A stretch of DNA of 64,000 bases from Svornostia abyssi (GTDB taxonomy: Bacteria > Actinomycetota > Thermoleophilia > Solirubrobacterales > Solirubrobacteraceae), in the NCBI GenBank assembly GCA_024666565.1, contig CP088295.1, positions 434,001 to 498,000 on the forward strand, written 5' to 3'. The first letter of the stretch is position 1. The number at the start of each line of letters is the position of its first letter. Both the position numbers and the translations under genes were made by a program. The notes under the pieces were generated by a model. The model had not been told where the DNA came from and did not search any database. It saw only the letters and a program-made list of their open reading frames with translations. Shown one piece after another: positions 50,186 to 58,517 of this stretch.

Positions 50186-51801
50186 TGGAGGCCGTGCGGG
50201 TCGGAGCAGGCGCGGCGGTGGCCCTCACGCAGGCGGGGGTGCTGGCTGCGCTGCCGCCGCGGACGCTGCGCCGGGTCGCCGCCGCGCGCCGCCACCTCGG
50301 CGACTCGCTGGCGACCCTCGTCGCCGCCAGCGCCGCCCGCTTCCCGGACCGCCCCGCGATCATCGACGACGCCGGCACGATCACGTTCGCCCAACTGCAT
50401 CTGCGGTCCACCGCGCTGGCGTGCGGCCTGGCCGACCGATTCGACGCCGGCCCCGACCGCAGCATCGCCGTGTTGTGCCGCAACCACCGCGGGCTCATCG
50501 AGGCGACGACCGCCGCGGGCCGGCTGGGCGCCGACCTGCTCCTGCTGAACACCGACTTCGCCGGACCGCAGCTCGCCGACGTGCTCGCGCGCGAGCGTCC
50601 CGGGGTGCTGATCCTCGACGAGGAGTTCCTGCCCGCGCTGGGCTTCGCCGGTGCCGACGCGCCGCCGGCCGTGGTCGCCTGGCACGACGGCGCGCCGTCC
50701 CTGCCGACCCTCGAGGAGTTCGCCACCGCGCCGCTCCCGGCGCGCCCGCCGCGCCCCACCCGGACGGCGCGGCTCACGATCCTCACCTCCGGGACGACGG
50801 GTCGGCCGAAGGGCGCGCAGCGGTCGGTCGGCGGACCGTCGATGCTCGGGGTCGTCGCGAGCGTGCTGCACCGCCTCGGCCTGCGGACCGGCGACCCGCT
50901 GTGCGTGTGCGTGCCGATGTTCCACGGCTACGGGTTCGCGCTCGCCGTGCTCGCGATCCTGCTCGGCAGCCCGCTCGTGCTGCGCCGCCGGTTCGACGCG
51001 CAGGAGACGCTGGCGCTCGTCGCCGAGCACCGCATCGCGATGCTCGCCGTCGTCCCCGTGATGCTCAAGCGCCTGCTCGACGAGCCCGGCGGCCCGGACC
51101 GGTCGTCGCTGCGGGTGGTTCTCAGCGGCGCGGCGCCGCTCGAGCCGTCGCTGGCCCGCCGCACCCTCGACGCATGGGGCGACGTGCTCGCGAACGGCTA
51201 CGGGTCCAGCGAGGTCGGCATCGCGACGATGGCGACCGCGGCGGACCTGCGTGACGACCCGGGGAGCGTCGGCCGGCCGGTGCTCGGCGCGACCGTGCGG
51301 ATCTACGACGACGCCGGACAGCCCGTGCCCGTCGGCGAGACCGGTCGCGTGTTCGTCGGCAGCGGCACGGTGTTCAGCGGGTACACGGGCGGCGACGGGG
51401 CGGGGCGCAGTGACGACACGCTCGACGGCCTGGTGGCGACCGGCGACGTCGGGCACCTCGACGCGCGCGGGCGGCTGTCGATCGACGGGCGCGCCGACGA
51501 CATGATCGTCAGCGGCGGCGAGAACGTGTACCCGCAGGAGATCGAGGACGTGCTCCACGAGCACGAGGCGATCTCCGACGTGGCCGTGCTCGGGATTCCC
51601 GACGAGGAGTTCGGCCAGCGACTCGCCGCGTGGGTCGTGCGCGCCGACGGCGCGGACCTCGACGAAGACGACGTGCGTGCGTTCGTGCGCGAGCGGCTCG
51701 CGCGCTACAAGGTGCCGCGCGACGTCCTGTTCGTCGACGAGCTGCCGCGGACCGCGACGGGCAAGGTGCGGCGGCGGGCGCTGCCCGGGCGCGACACCTG
51801 A
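50185..51801 (+). CDS. AMP-binding acyl-CoA synthetase (long/medium chain)
   Basis: 538 residues. The AMP-forming core has LTILTSGTTGRPKGAQRSVG (P-loop-like), YGSSEVGIATMAT, ATGDVGHLDARGRLSIDGRA and MIVSGGENVYPQEIEDVLHE, ending in the Lys motif TATGKVRRRAL. The acyl adenylate formed from a fatty acid and ATP is passed to CoA. The N-terminal 60 residues contain a possible amphipathic helix. It lies between two SDR paralogues in one operon, with TetR control suspected, so it is probably a lipid- or sterol-activation ligase. REP-like copy B begins 3 nt after its stop. Confidence 0.92.
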   Translation: MEAVRVGAGAAVALTQAGVLAALPPRTLRRVAAARRHLGDSLATLVAASAARFPDRPAIIDDAGTITFAQLHLRSTALACGLADRFDAGPDRSIAVLCRNHRGLIEATTAAGRLGADLLLLNTDFAGPQLADVLARERPGVLILDEEFLPALGFAGADAPPAVVAWHDGAPSLPTLEEFATAPLPARPPRPTRTARLTILTSGTTGRPKGAQRSVGGPSMLGVVASVLHRLGLRTGDPLCVCVPMFHGYGFALAVLAILLGSPLVLRRRFDAQETLALVAEHRIAMLAVVPVMLKRLLDEPGGPDRSSLRVVLSGAAPLEPSLARRTLDAWGDVLANGYGSSEVGIATMATAADLRDDPGSVGRPVLGATVRIYDDAGQPVPVGETGRVFVGSGTVFSGYTGGDGAGRSDDTLDGLVATGDVGHLDARGRLSIDGRADDMIVSGGENVYPQEIEDVLHEHEAISDVAVLGIPDEEFGQRLAAWVVRADGADLDEDDVRAFVRERLARYKVPRDVLFVDELPRTATGKVRRRALPGRDT

Positions 51802-51804
51802 CCG

Positions 51805-51852
51805 CCGAACGTCGGGATCGTGTCGCGCTGGCGACACCATCACGACGTTCGG
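51805..51852. repeat. REP-like hairpin repeat, copy B
   Basis: 48 nt, CCGAACGTCG and CGACGTTCGG as perfect outer arms, and TGTCGC-GCTG-GCGACA as perfect inner stem. It begins 3 nt after the acyl-CoA synthetase stop, the same offset as copy A at 32238 after the DUF1963 stop. The right half, GCGACACCATCACGACGTTC, is identical in both copies. It lies between co-directional genes here, so it is not only a convergent terminator. Confidence 0.8.
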
Positions 51853-51872
51853 CCTGGGAGGATGCGACGACC

Positions 51873-52794
51873 ATGCGCCTTGTACCGTCCCCTCGCACGC
51901 TGACGTCACTCCCCGATCGCCTCGCCCGCCTGGCGACGCACGGGCATATCCGGGTGAGCGACGACGAACTGCGGGACGCGGTCGAGGGCCGCGTCGTGCT
52001 GCTCACCGGCGCGTCGTTCGGGATCGGCGAAGCGACCGCACGCCGCCTCGTCGGCGCAGGGGCGACCACGCTGCTCGTGGCCCGCACCGCAGACCGCCTG
52101 CAGGAGCTCGTCGACGACCTCAACGGCGACGGCGCCGACGGCACCGCCGTCGCGCTGCCGTGCGACCTCACGGACTTCGACGCCGTCGGAGAACTGGCCG
52201 ACCGTGTCCTGGGCGAGCACGGCGCGCCCGACGTCCTCATCAACAACGCCGGCCGGTCGATTCACCGCAGCATCGCCGAGTCGACCGATCGCTTCCACGA
52301 CTTCCAGCGGACCATCGACATCAACCACCTCGCGCCGGTGCGCCTCACGCTCGGGCTGCTGCCCGCGATGCGCGAGCGTGGATCCGGTCACCTCGTCAAC
52401 ACGTCGACCTGGGGCGTGTACGGCATGCCGATCGCGCCGGCGTGGTCGGCGTACCTCTCGTCGAAGGCCGCGTTCGACATGTGGGTGCGCTGCGTCGCGC
52501 AGGAGATCCGCCCCGACGGCGTGACCGCGACGACGGTCCACATGGGGCTCGTGCGCACCCGGATGGCGTCGTCGGCGGTCACGAAGGGGATGCCGGCGAT
52601 GACGACCGACGAGGCGGCGCACATCATGTGCCACGCGATCGTGAAGCGCCCTCGGATCGCCGGCCCGTGGTGGCTGGGGCCCGCTGACGTGGTGACGAAC
52701 CAGGTGTTCCGCGGGCCGACCGAGGCGATGCACAGCCGCCTGTTCGCCGAGAGCGAGAAGCGAGGGTGGGGGGATGGGCGGCTACCCCGGCTGA
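51873..52794 (+). pseudogene. Short-chain dehydrogenase/reductase, copy 2, 3' frameshift
   Basis: Protein about 306 residues from ATG 51873, with GGGAGGA upstream. The NAD motif is VLLTGASFGIGEATARRLVG, NNAGRSIHRSIAES, active-site STWGVYGM, WSAYLSSKAAFDMW, and the same RFHDFQR stretch as copy 1. Near the end a run of six Gs at 52769-52774 shifts the frame so that the reading runs on through the antisense of the esterase. With five Gs it ends EKRGWGMGGYPG at TGA 52792-52794, overlapping the convergent esterase by 13 bp. Likely functional in the organism. Confidence 0.8.
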
Positions 52795-53735
52795 GCGCCC
52801 GCGAGGAAGTCCGACAGCCAGGTGCGCAGGTCGCGCTGCCAGTACGGCCACGAGTGCGTGCCGCGGCCGTAGGCGTCCCACGCGTGCGGGATGCCGAGGG
52901 ACTCCAGCCGCTGGTGCATCCGCCGGCCCGATGCGTACATCTGGTCCTCAACGACGTCGCCCACGGAGAAGCGGTCGTCGAGCGGGCCGGGGCGCCCGTT
53001 GCCCACGGCCAGGATCACCCGTGTGTCGCGCAGCTTCGCGGCGAGCGTCAGCGGGTCGTGCGCGCGCCAGACGAAGCGCTGGGCGACCGGGTCGCCGAAC
53101 GGGCCGAACGGACGGCCGTTGACGAAGCCGGCCTCGGCGGTGATCGTGGTCTGCGTCGCCGGGTTGCGTGTGATGTCGACGGCGCCGGAGAAGCTCGCGG
53201 CCCACCCGAACACCTCGGGGTTGCGCGCGGCGTAGGACATCGCGCCGAAGCCACCCATCGACAGGCCGGCGATGCCGCGGGCGCGGCGCTCGGGGATCGT
53301 GCGGTACGTCGCGTCCACCCACGCGACGAGCTCGTCGACGTGGAACGTCTCCCACTTCGGCGGGCCGCCGCGCCCGCGGTTCCACCAGTCCGTGTACCAG
53401 CCGGCCGGCCCGCCGTCGGGCATGACGACGATGACGTCCTGGTCCGCCGTGAGCGCCTCGATGGCGCCCTGCCGCGGCCAGTCGACGTACGTCCCCAGGC
53501 CGCCGTGCAGGAGGTAGAGGACGGGGTAGCGGCGGGCCGGGTCGTCCGCGTAGCCGTCCGGCAGCAGGACGAACGCGCGGCCGGCGCCGTGCAGCGAGGG
53601 TGTGGCGAACCGGACGTCGGACAGCCGCTCGTTCTTCACGGTCGACCCCGTGAGCGTGAGCGCGGACGCGCCCGAGGCCGGGAGGCCTGCGAGCGCGCTC
53701 GCCACCACGGCGAGCGCGAGCGCGAGGCGTCTCAT
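52782..53735 (-). CDS. Secreted alpha/beta-hydrolase esterase (esterase D/antigen 85-like fold)
   Basis: 317 residues. The signal peptide (ALALAVVASALAGLPASGASA) is followed by an alpha/beta-hydrolase fold with the substrate loop YPVLYLLHGGLGTYVDW, the nucleophile elbow GIAGLSMGGFGAMSYAARNP (Ser) and the terminal His in GRGTHSWPYWQRDL. The fold is the putative-esterase family (PF00756) that includes feruloyl esterases and mycolyltransferases. Either may apply; the natural substrate is unknown. Its ATG overlaps the TetR stop by 4 bp (ATGA), so both form one operon, which starts divergently from the GH3 gene. Confidence 0.9.
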   Translation of the reverse strand: MRRLALALAVVASALAGLPASGASALTLTGSTVKNERLSDVRFATPSLHGAGRAFVLLPDGYADDPARRYPVLYLLHGGLGTYVDWPRQGAIEALTADQDVIVVMPDGGPAGWYTDWWNRGRGGPPKWETFHVDELVAWVDATYRTIPERRARGIAGLSMGGFGAMSYAARNPEVFGWAASFSGAVDITRNPATQTTITAEAGFVNGRPFGPFGDPVAQRFVWRAHDPLTLAAKLRDTRVILAVGNGRPGPLDDRFSVGDVVEDQMYASGRRMHQRLESLGIPHAWDAYGRGTHSWPYWQRDLRTWLSDFLAGAQPG

Positions 53736-54394
53736 CGCCGCGGCACCATCCTGCGCGCGACGTCAACGAGGGGGTCACGCAGCGCGGGCAGCTCATCGGC
53801 CCGGCCGGCGGCGACACGTTCGGTCACGAGGGCGCTCACGGCGGCGACGAGCGCCTCGCACGCGAAGCGGTCCTCATCGCGCGCGCCGAGCGCGGTCGCG
53901 ATGAGGTCGACGAAGCCGCCGCGCAGCGCGTCGCGTCGCCCGAGCGCCTCGGGGCCGACGGCGTAGATCTCGACGAGGCACGTCCGCGCGAACGCGGGAT
54001 CGTCCGCCAGGGCCTCGAGGTACGCGCCCAGCGCGTGGCGGAAACGCTCGACCGGGTCGATGTCGGCCGTGGACTCGTACTCCGCGCGCATGCCCCGCTG
54101 CAGCGAGACGACCCCCGCGTCGTAGGCGGCGAGGAAGCAGTCCTCCTTGCCGGAGAAGTGCTCGTAGAACGTCTCACGCGACACGTGCGCACGGCGCAGG
54201 ACCTGCGCCACCGATGTGTGCACGTAGCCGCGCTCGGCGACGGCCTCTGCCATCCCTCGCAGCAGCCGCGTGCGCTGCGACGACACGACGGTCTCGCGAC
54301 TCAGCCGGTGCCGGCCGCGCGGGAGCGGCTCGGTGGGGACAGACGGGCTCACGGGGCCTGAGCGTAGCACTTTGTGAACAGTAATGTTCGCCAT
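53732..54394 (-). CDS. TetR family transcriptional regulator of the esterase/GH3 divergon
   Basis: 220 residues from ATG 54394. The N-terminal stretch is basic (PRGRHRLSRETVVSSQRTRL). The helix-turn-helix is AVAERGYVHTSVAQVLRRAH followed by VSRETFYEHFSGKEDCFLAA. The C-terminal domain is helical and binds an unknown ligand. The gene is first in an operon with the esterase. Two identical GAACA-N4-TGTTC operators in the divergent region include its start codon, so it should autoregulate and control the GH3 gene. Confidence 0.88.
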   Translation of the reverse strand: MANITVHKVLRSGPVSPSVPTEPLPRGRHRLSRETVVSSQRTRLLRGMAEAVAERGYVHTSVAQVLRRAHVSRETFYEHFSGKEDCFLAAYDAGVVSLQRGMRAEYESTADIDPVERFRHALGAYLEALADDPAFARTCLVEIYAVGPEALGRRDALRGGFVDLIATALGARDEDRFACEALVAAVSALVTERVAAGRADELPALRDPLVDVARRMVPRR

Positions 54395-54408
54395 GAACAC
54401 CGTTGTTC
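54376..54408. promoter_or_regulatory. Twin TetR operators between tetR and GH3
   Basis: GAACA-N4-TGTTC occurs at 54376-54389 and 54395-54408, 19 bp apart centre to centre. The first overlaps codons 2-6 of the TetR gene, the second lies directly upstream of its ATG. TAATGT (54411-54416) ends 6 nt before the GH3 ATG. Confidence 0.8.
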
Positions 54409-54422
54409 GCTAATGTCGCTGC

Positions 54423-56615
54423 ATGCTGCCCGGGAGGAGCCTGCGGACCGCGTATGCGGTGGCCGCGGCATGCGCACTGCTGCCCACGACCACGGCCGCC
54501 GCGACGGCGTGCTCGGACCCCACGGGACGCCCGTGGTGCGACCGCGCGCAGGACGCCGACACGCGAGCGCGCCTGCTCACCGCGGCGCTCACGACAGGGG
54601 AGAAGCTCAAGCTGCTCGGCGGCTACCGCTCGGGTGATCACGCGGGCGCGATCGCGCCGGTCCCCCGCCTCGGGGTGCCTGTCGCATACGTGGACGGCAG
54701 CACCATCGGCGTCGGCCAACCGGTGAGCGCCGACGGCCGCATCGGCGGCAAGAACCGCGCGACGCAGATGCCGTCCCCGACCGCGCTGGCCGCCACCTTC
54801 GACCCCGCGCTCGCCCGCCGCGCCGGTGCGACGATCGGCGACGAGGCGCGCAAGAAGGGCAACACCGGTCTGCTCGGTCCGGCCGCGGACATCATGCGCG
54901 TGCCGTACGGCGGCCGCACGTTCGAGTCCTTCGGCGAGGACCCGCACCTCAGCGGCCGCATGGCCGCGGCGTGGATCCAGGGCGCTGAGTCGGCCGGGGT
55001 CTTCACCTCGCTGAAGCACTTCGCGGTGAACAACCAGGAGGGCCGTGACCCGACCGCCAAGCTCGGCACCGAGGCCTTCCCTCTGGGCTTCGGGACGCAG
55101 AGCAGCCGCTACCTCTACAACGCCGTCGTGAGCGAGCGGGCGATGCGTGAGATCTACCTCGCGCCGTTCGAGACGGCGATCCGCGAGGGGCGTCCCGGGT
55201 CGGTCATGTGCGCGTACAACCGCGTCAACGGGCCGTATGCGTGCGCCAGCCGCCACCTGCTCGCCGACGTCCTGCGGCGCGACTGGGGCTACCACGGGCT
55301 GGTCATGAGCGACTGGATCGTCGGCGCACACCCGTGGGACGCCGTCGCGCACTTCCGCAACGGGCTGGACCTCGAGATGCCCTCGCCGGTGACCTACGCC
55401 CCGGCGCTGCTGAAGCCGCTGCTCCAGCTCGGAGTGCTGCGGACGGCGCAGCTCGACGAGCACGTGCGCCGCATCCTGCGCGCGACGATCGCGGCGGGCA
55501 TCCTCGACGACCCGCCCAGCCCGCCGGACGAGAGCGCGATCGACGTCGACGGCCACAACGCCGTCGCGCGCGCGGTCGCCGAGGGCGGCGTCGTCCTGCT
55601 GCGCAACACCGGCGTGCTGCCACTGCAGGCCGGCGCGACGCCGCGGATCGCCGTCCTCGGACCGGCCGCCCGCCGCTCGGCCAGCGGCGGCGGATCGGGG
55701 TCGGTCAGGCCGTTCCGTACCGACCCGGTCGCCGACGCCCTCACCGCGCACCCCGGCGCGGGTCAGGTGACCGTGGACACCACGCGCGACCGGGCGCGTG
55801 CGGCGTCGGTGGCTCGGGCGGCCGACATCGCAGTGGTCGTCGTGCGCGACTACGAGACCGAGGGCGCCGACCGCCTCTGCCTCACGCTGCGCTGCCCGCC
55901 GACCTACGGAGACCAGGACGCCCTGATCGAGGCCGTCGCGGCGGCGCAGCCGAACACCGTCGTCGTCGTGCAGTCCGGCGGGCCGGTGCTCATTCCGTGG
56001 CGCGACCGGGTCGCCGCGGTCGTGCAGGCCTGGTACCCCGGCCAGGCCGGGGGGACGGCGATCGCGCGGGTGCTGTTCGGCGACGTCGACCCGTCCGGCC
56101 GGCTGCCGGTCACGTTCCCGGTGCGCGAAGCCGACCTGCCAACCGCCGAATCGGCACGGCGCTACCCGGGAACCGCGGCGCAGAACGTCCACTACGAGGA
56201 GGGTGTGCTCGTCGGCTACCGCTGGTACGACGCGCGCGGGATCGCACCGGCGTACCCGTTCGGGTTCGGGCTGTCGTACACGTCATTCGCGTACTCGGAC
56301 CTGCGCGTGGCGGAGGACGGCGTGACGTTCGCGGCGCGCAACACGGGCGAGCGGCGGGGCGCCGCGGTGCCGCAGCTCTACGTCGGGCTGCCGCCGATCG
56401 GTGGCGCAACGGTGCAGCCACCATGGCAGCTGCGCGGTGCGGAGAAGGTGTGGCTGGAGCCCGGCGAGCGGCGGGAGGTCACCCTGCCGCTGACCGCCCG
56501 CGACCTGTCGTCGTGGGACGGCGGGTGGAAGCGGGCGACGGGCTGCGTTCGGGTCGCGGTGGGCGCGTCGTCGCGCGACCTGCCGCTGCGGGGGACGCTG
56601 GGGGAGTGTGGGTAG
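54423..56615 (+). CDS. Secreted beta-glucosidase, glycoside hydrolase family 3
   Basis: 730 residues. The signal peptide (AYAVAAACALLPTTTAAATA) precedes the GH3 N-terminal domain (GGKNRATQMPSPTALAATFD, ESFGEDPHLSGRMAAAWIQG, VKHFAVNNQEG-like SLKHFAVNNQEG). The nucleophile Asp is in GLVMSDWIVGAH (about 298), followed by the C-terminal sandwich (VVVQSGGPVLIPWRD) and a FnIII-like domain. Members cleave terminal beta-linked glucose or xylose from oligosaccharides. The divergent TetR and esterase suggest joint breakdown of acylated or feruloylated plant-derived glycosides; that pathway is inference. Leaderless start likely. Confidence 0.92.
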   Translation: MLPGRSLRTAYAVAAACALLPTTTAAATACSDPTGRPWCDRAQDADTRARLLTAALTTGEKLKLLGGYRSGDHAGAIAPVPRLGVPVAYVDGSTIGVGQPVSADGRIGGKNRATQMPSPTALAATFDPALARRAGATIGDEARKKGNTGLLGPAADIMRVPYGGRTFESFGEDPHLSGRMAAAWIQGAESAGVFTSLKHFAVNNQEGRDPTAKLGTEAFPLGFGTQSSRYLYNAVVSERAMREIYLAPFETAIREGRPGSVMCAYNRVNGPYACASRHLLADVLRRDWGYHGLVMSDWIVGAHPWDAVAHFRNGLDLEMPSPVTYAPALLKPLLQLGVLRTAQLDEHVRRILRATIAAGILDDPPSPPDESAIDVDGHNAVARAVAEGGVVLLRNTGVLPLQAGATPRIAVLGPAARRSASGGGSGSVRPFRTDPVADALTAHPGAGQVTVDTTRDRARAASVARAADIAVVVVRDYETEGADRLCLTLRCPPTYGDQDALIEAVAAAQPNTVVVVQSGGPVLIPWRDRVAAVVQAWYPGQAGGTAIARVLFGDVDPSGRLPVTFPVREADLPTAESARRYPGTAAQNVHYEEGVLVGYRWYDARGIAPAYPFGFGLSYTSFAYSDLRVAEDGVTFAARNTGERRGAAVPQLYVGLPPIGGATVQPPWQLRGAEKVWLEPGERREVTLPLTARDLSSWDGGWKRATGCVRVAVGASSRDLPLRGTLGECG

Positions 56616-56646
56616 GCGCGCCGCGGTCGCGCCGAGTGCCGGGCGC

Positions 56647-57459
56647 TCAGTCGATGATCTTCCAGAACGAGTCCTTGCGGCTGACCTTCCCGTCGGTGAA
56701 CTCGAACAGGTCACACCCGCGCACCTCGATGGGCTCGCCCGACACTTGGGTGCCGCGGATCGTCCACTCGGAGACGCCCCGGTCGCCGCAGGACCAGTGC
56801 CGGTCGTCGCCACAGTGGATGTCCGGGATCCCGTCGAACCGCGCCTGGAATCCCTTCCGGACTTCCTGCTTGCCGACGAGTCGGTCCCCGCGCGGCGTGT
56901 CGAACGTGCAGTCCTCGGTGAAGAACGCCAGGATCGCGTCGACGTCGTGGGCGTTGAACGCGTCAAGCACTGCCTGCAGCGTCGGCGTCATCGCGTCCGC
57001 CGCGGGCCGGATGAGAAACACCGGGTAGTCGGCAGCCACAGCCTCGAACGCCGCCGGCGGGGCCTCCGGATCGACGGGGATGTGCGGGCGAGCTCCCGGT
57101 GCGAGCTGCAGGTAGCGCCGAAGGATCGGGCCACGCGCCGCCGGGTCGACCTCCTCGAGGAGCACGTCCTCTCGCCCACCGTGGCGCAGCACCGCGCGAC
57201 CGCCCGCAGCGCGCACGTTCGCGACCCAGTTCGCCCTCCGGCCGAGCATCGCCACGAGGTAGCGCTCGGCTTCATGGTCGGCGACGACGACGGGGAACGC
57301 GAGCCGCCGGCCGCTGCGCCGCCCGCGAACCTCCAGGCTGTACAGCTGCTCCGGTGATCTCCCGGCCGCCGCCAGCCGGCTCCACAACCCGTTCAGGAGC
57401 CTGGCGACGCGGTTCGGGCGCCCGCCCTGGTAGAGCCACGTGTCGAGCTGGTGCGGCAT
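56647..57459 (-). CDS. Fusion of deazaflavin(F420)-dependent nitroreductase-like and SnoaL-like domains
   Basis: 270 residues. Residues 1-150 match the DDN/F420H2-dependent reductase-like family: GGRPNRVARLLNGLWSRLAA, YSLEVRGRRSGRRLAFPVVV and YLVAMLGRRANWVANVRAAG, the split-beta-barrel that binds F420. Residues 155-270 are a SnoaL-like NTF2 fold: MTPTLQAVLDAFNAHDVDAI, VGKQEVRKGFQARFDGIPDI and LFEFTDGKVSRKDSFWKIID. The second half starts with an internal MTPTL that would be a perfect start of a separate protein, so this may be two genes joined by a mutation or a true fusion. It is 9 bp after a GNAT gene. Confidence 0.82.
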   Translation of the reverse strand: MPHQLDTWLYQGGRPNRVARLLNGLWSRLAAAGRSPEQLYSLEVRGRRSGRRLAFPVVVADHEAERYLVAMLGRRANWVANVRAAGGRAVLRHGGREDVLLEEVDPAARGPILRRYLQLAPGARPHIPVDPEAPPAAFEAVAADYPVFLIRPAADAMTPTLQAVLDAFNAHDVDAILAFFTEDCTFDTPRGDRLVGKQEVRKGFQARFDGIPDIHCGDDRHWSCGDRGVSEWTIRGTQVSGEPIEVRGCDLFEFTDGKVSRKDSFWKIID

Positions 57460-57468
57460 CCGCTGAAG

Positions 57469-57924
57469 CTACTCCCTGAGCGCGAACCGCAACAGCACCT
57501 CGCCGTCACTGACGTCACCGGTGCGCTCGAACCCGTAGCGCTCGTAGAACGCGATCGGGCTGCCGTCCCCCTGCCCCGCGCTCGTGGTCAGCGTCTCCAC
57601 GCCCGGCCGGCCACGGAAGTACGCGACGATCAGATCGAGCGTGGCCGTGCCGTGACCCTGACGCTGGTGGCGCTCGTCGATGAACAGCTTCCACAGGTAG
57701 TGCGGGAGGTACTCCGGGCTCGAGACCTCGTCGGCGATCATCACGAACCCGACCGGCGTGTCTCCGGCGTACACCGCCCACGGAAGCGCGTGGGCGTCGG
57801 GATGCTCGGCGGCCTCGCGGAGCGACTCGGCCACGCCGCTGACGAAGCGTTCCTGCGCGGGCGCCACGCGCAGCGCTTCCACCGCCGCCCGGTTCGATGC
57901 ACTGATCGAGCGGAGCGCGACCAC
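57469..57924 (-). CDS. GNAT family N-acetyltransferase (diamine/spermidine-acetyltransferase-like)
   Basis: 151 residues from GTG 57924, with TACGGT exactly 7 nt upstream. The CoA site is YLWKLFIDERHQRQGHGTAT (motif A, QxxGxG as RQGHGT), preceded by DTPVGFVMIADE and followed by GSPIAFYERYGFERTGDVSD. The order and the N-terminal helix resemble BltD/PaiA-type spermine or spermidine acetyltransferases. Substrate not provable. It is first in an operon with the deazaflavin-SnoaL fusion. Confidence 0.85.
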   Translation of the reverse strand: MVALRSISASNRAAVEALRVAPAQERFVSGVAESLREAAEHPDAHALPWAVYAGDTPVGFVMIADEVSSPEYLPHYLWKLFIDERHQRQGHGTATLDLIVAYFRGRPGVETLTTSAGQGDGSPIAFYERYGFERTGDVSDGEVLLRFALRE

Positions 57925-58034
57925 GCCGCAGACCGTACCGGCCACGGGAACCCCGCCCCTGCGAACCGTGCTCAGTACCGATGGCGACGCGCCCACCCGC
58001 GCCTACGATCGCGAGCGAACAGGAGGCCGCGCCC

Positions 58035-58511
58035 ATGCAGAAGATCAAGCTCGCCGCAGATGAGTTCCTGGCCCTGAAGCGCGTCGCCGTCACCGGCGTC
58101 TCACGCAGCCCGAAGGACCACGGCGCGAACTTCGTGTACCGCCGGTTCCGCGACCGCGGCTACAAGGTGTTCGCCGTCAACCCGAACGCCGACGAGGTCG
58201 AAGGTGACCGGTCCTACCACGCGCTGCGGGACATCCCCGGCGGCGTCGAGGCCGTCGTCATCGGCACCAAGCCGGAGACCGCCGACGCCACCATGGCGGA
58301 GTGCGCCGACCTCGGCATCAAGCACGTCTGGATGCACCGCGGGCCCGGTGAGGGCAGCGTGTCACCGACGGCCGCCGCCTACGGACGCGAGCACGGCATC
58401 GAGGTCATCGACGGCGGCTGCCCGTGCATGTTCGGCCCCACCGCCGACCCCGGCCACAAGGTCATGTGCAGCATGCTGAAGATGACGGGGAACGTGCCGC
58501 GGAAGGCCTAG
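58035..58511 (+). CDS. CoA-binding domain protein (YccU-like)
   Basis: 158 residues from ATG 58035 with AGGAGG at 58021-58026. Rossmann-like CoA-binding fold: LKRVAVTGVSRSPKDHGANF, YKVFAVNPNADEVEGDRSYH, GVEAVVIGTKPETADATMAE and CADLGIKHVWMHRGPGEGSV. A Cys-rich end GGCPCMFGPTADPGHKVMCS may bind metal or be regulatory. Such single-domain proteins resemble the CoA-binding part of succinyl-CoA synthetase; their exact role is unknown. Monocistronic as far as seen. Confidence 0.88.
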   Translation: MQKIKLAADEFLALKRVAVTGVSRSPKDHGANFVYRRFRDRGYKVFAVNPNADEVEGDRSYHALRDIPGGVEAVVIGTKPETADATMAECADLGIKHVWMHRGPGEGSVSPTAAAYGREHGIEVIDGGCPCMFGPTADPGHKVMCSMLKMTGNVPRKA

Positions 58512-58517
58512 GACGGC

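Noticed and set aside
49301..52794. A secondary-metabolite gene cluster
   Set aside because: Two SDRs and one ligase have no carrier protein, ketosynthase or condensation domain around them.
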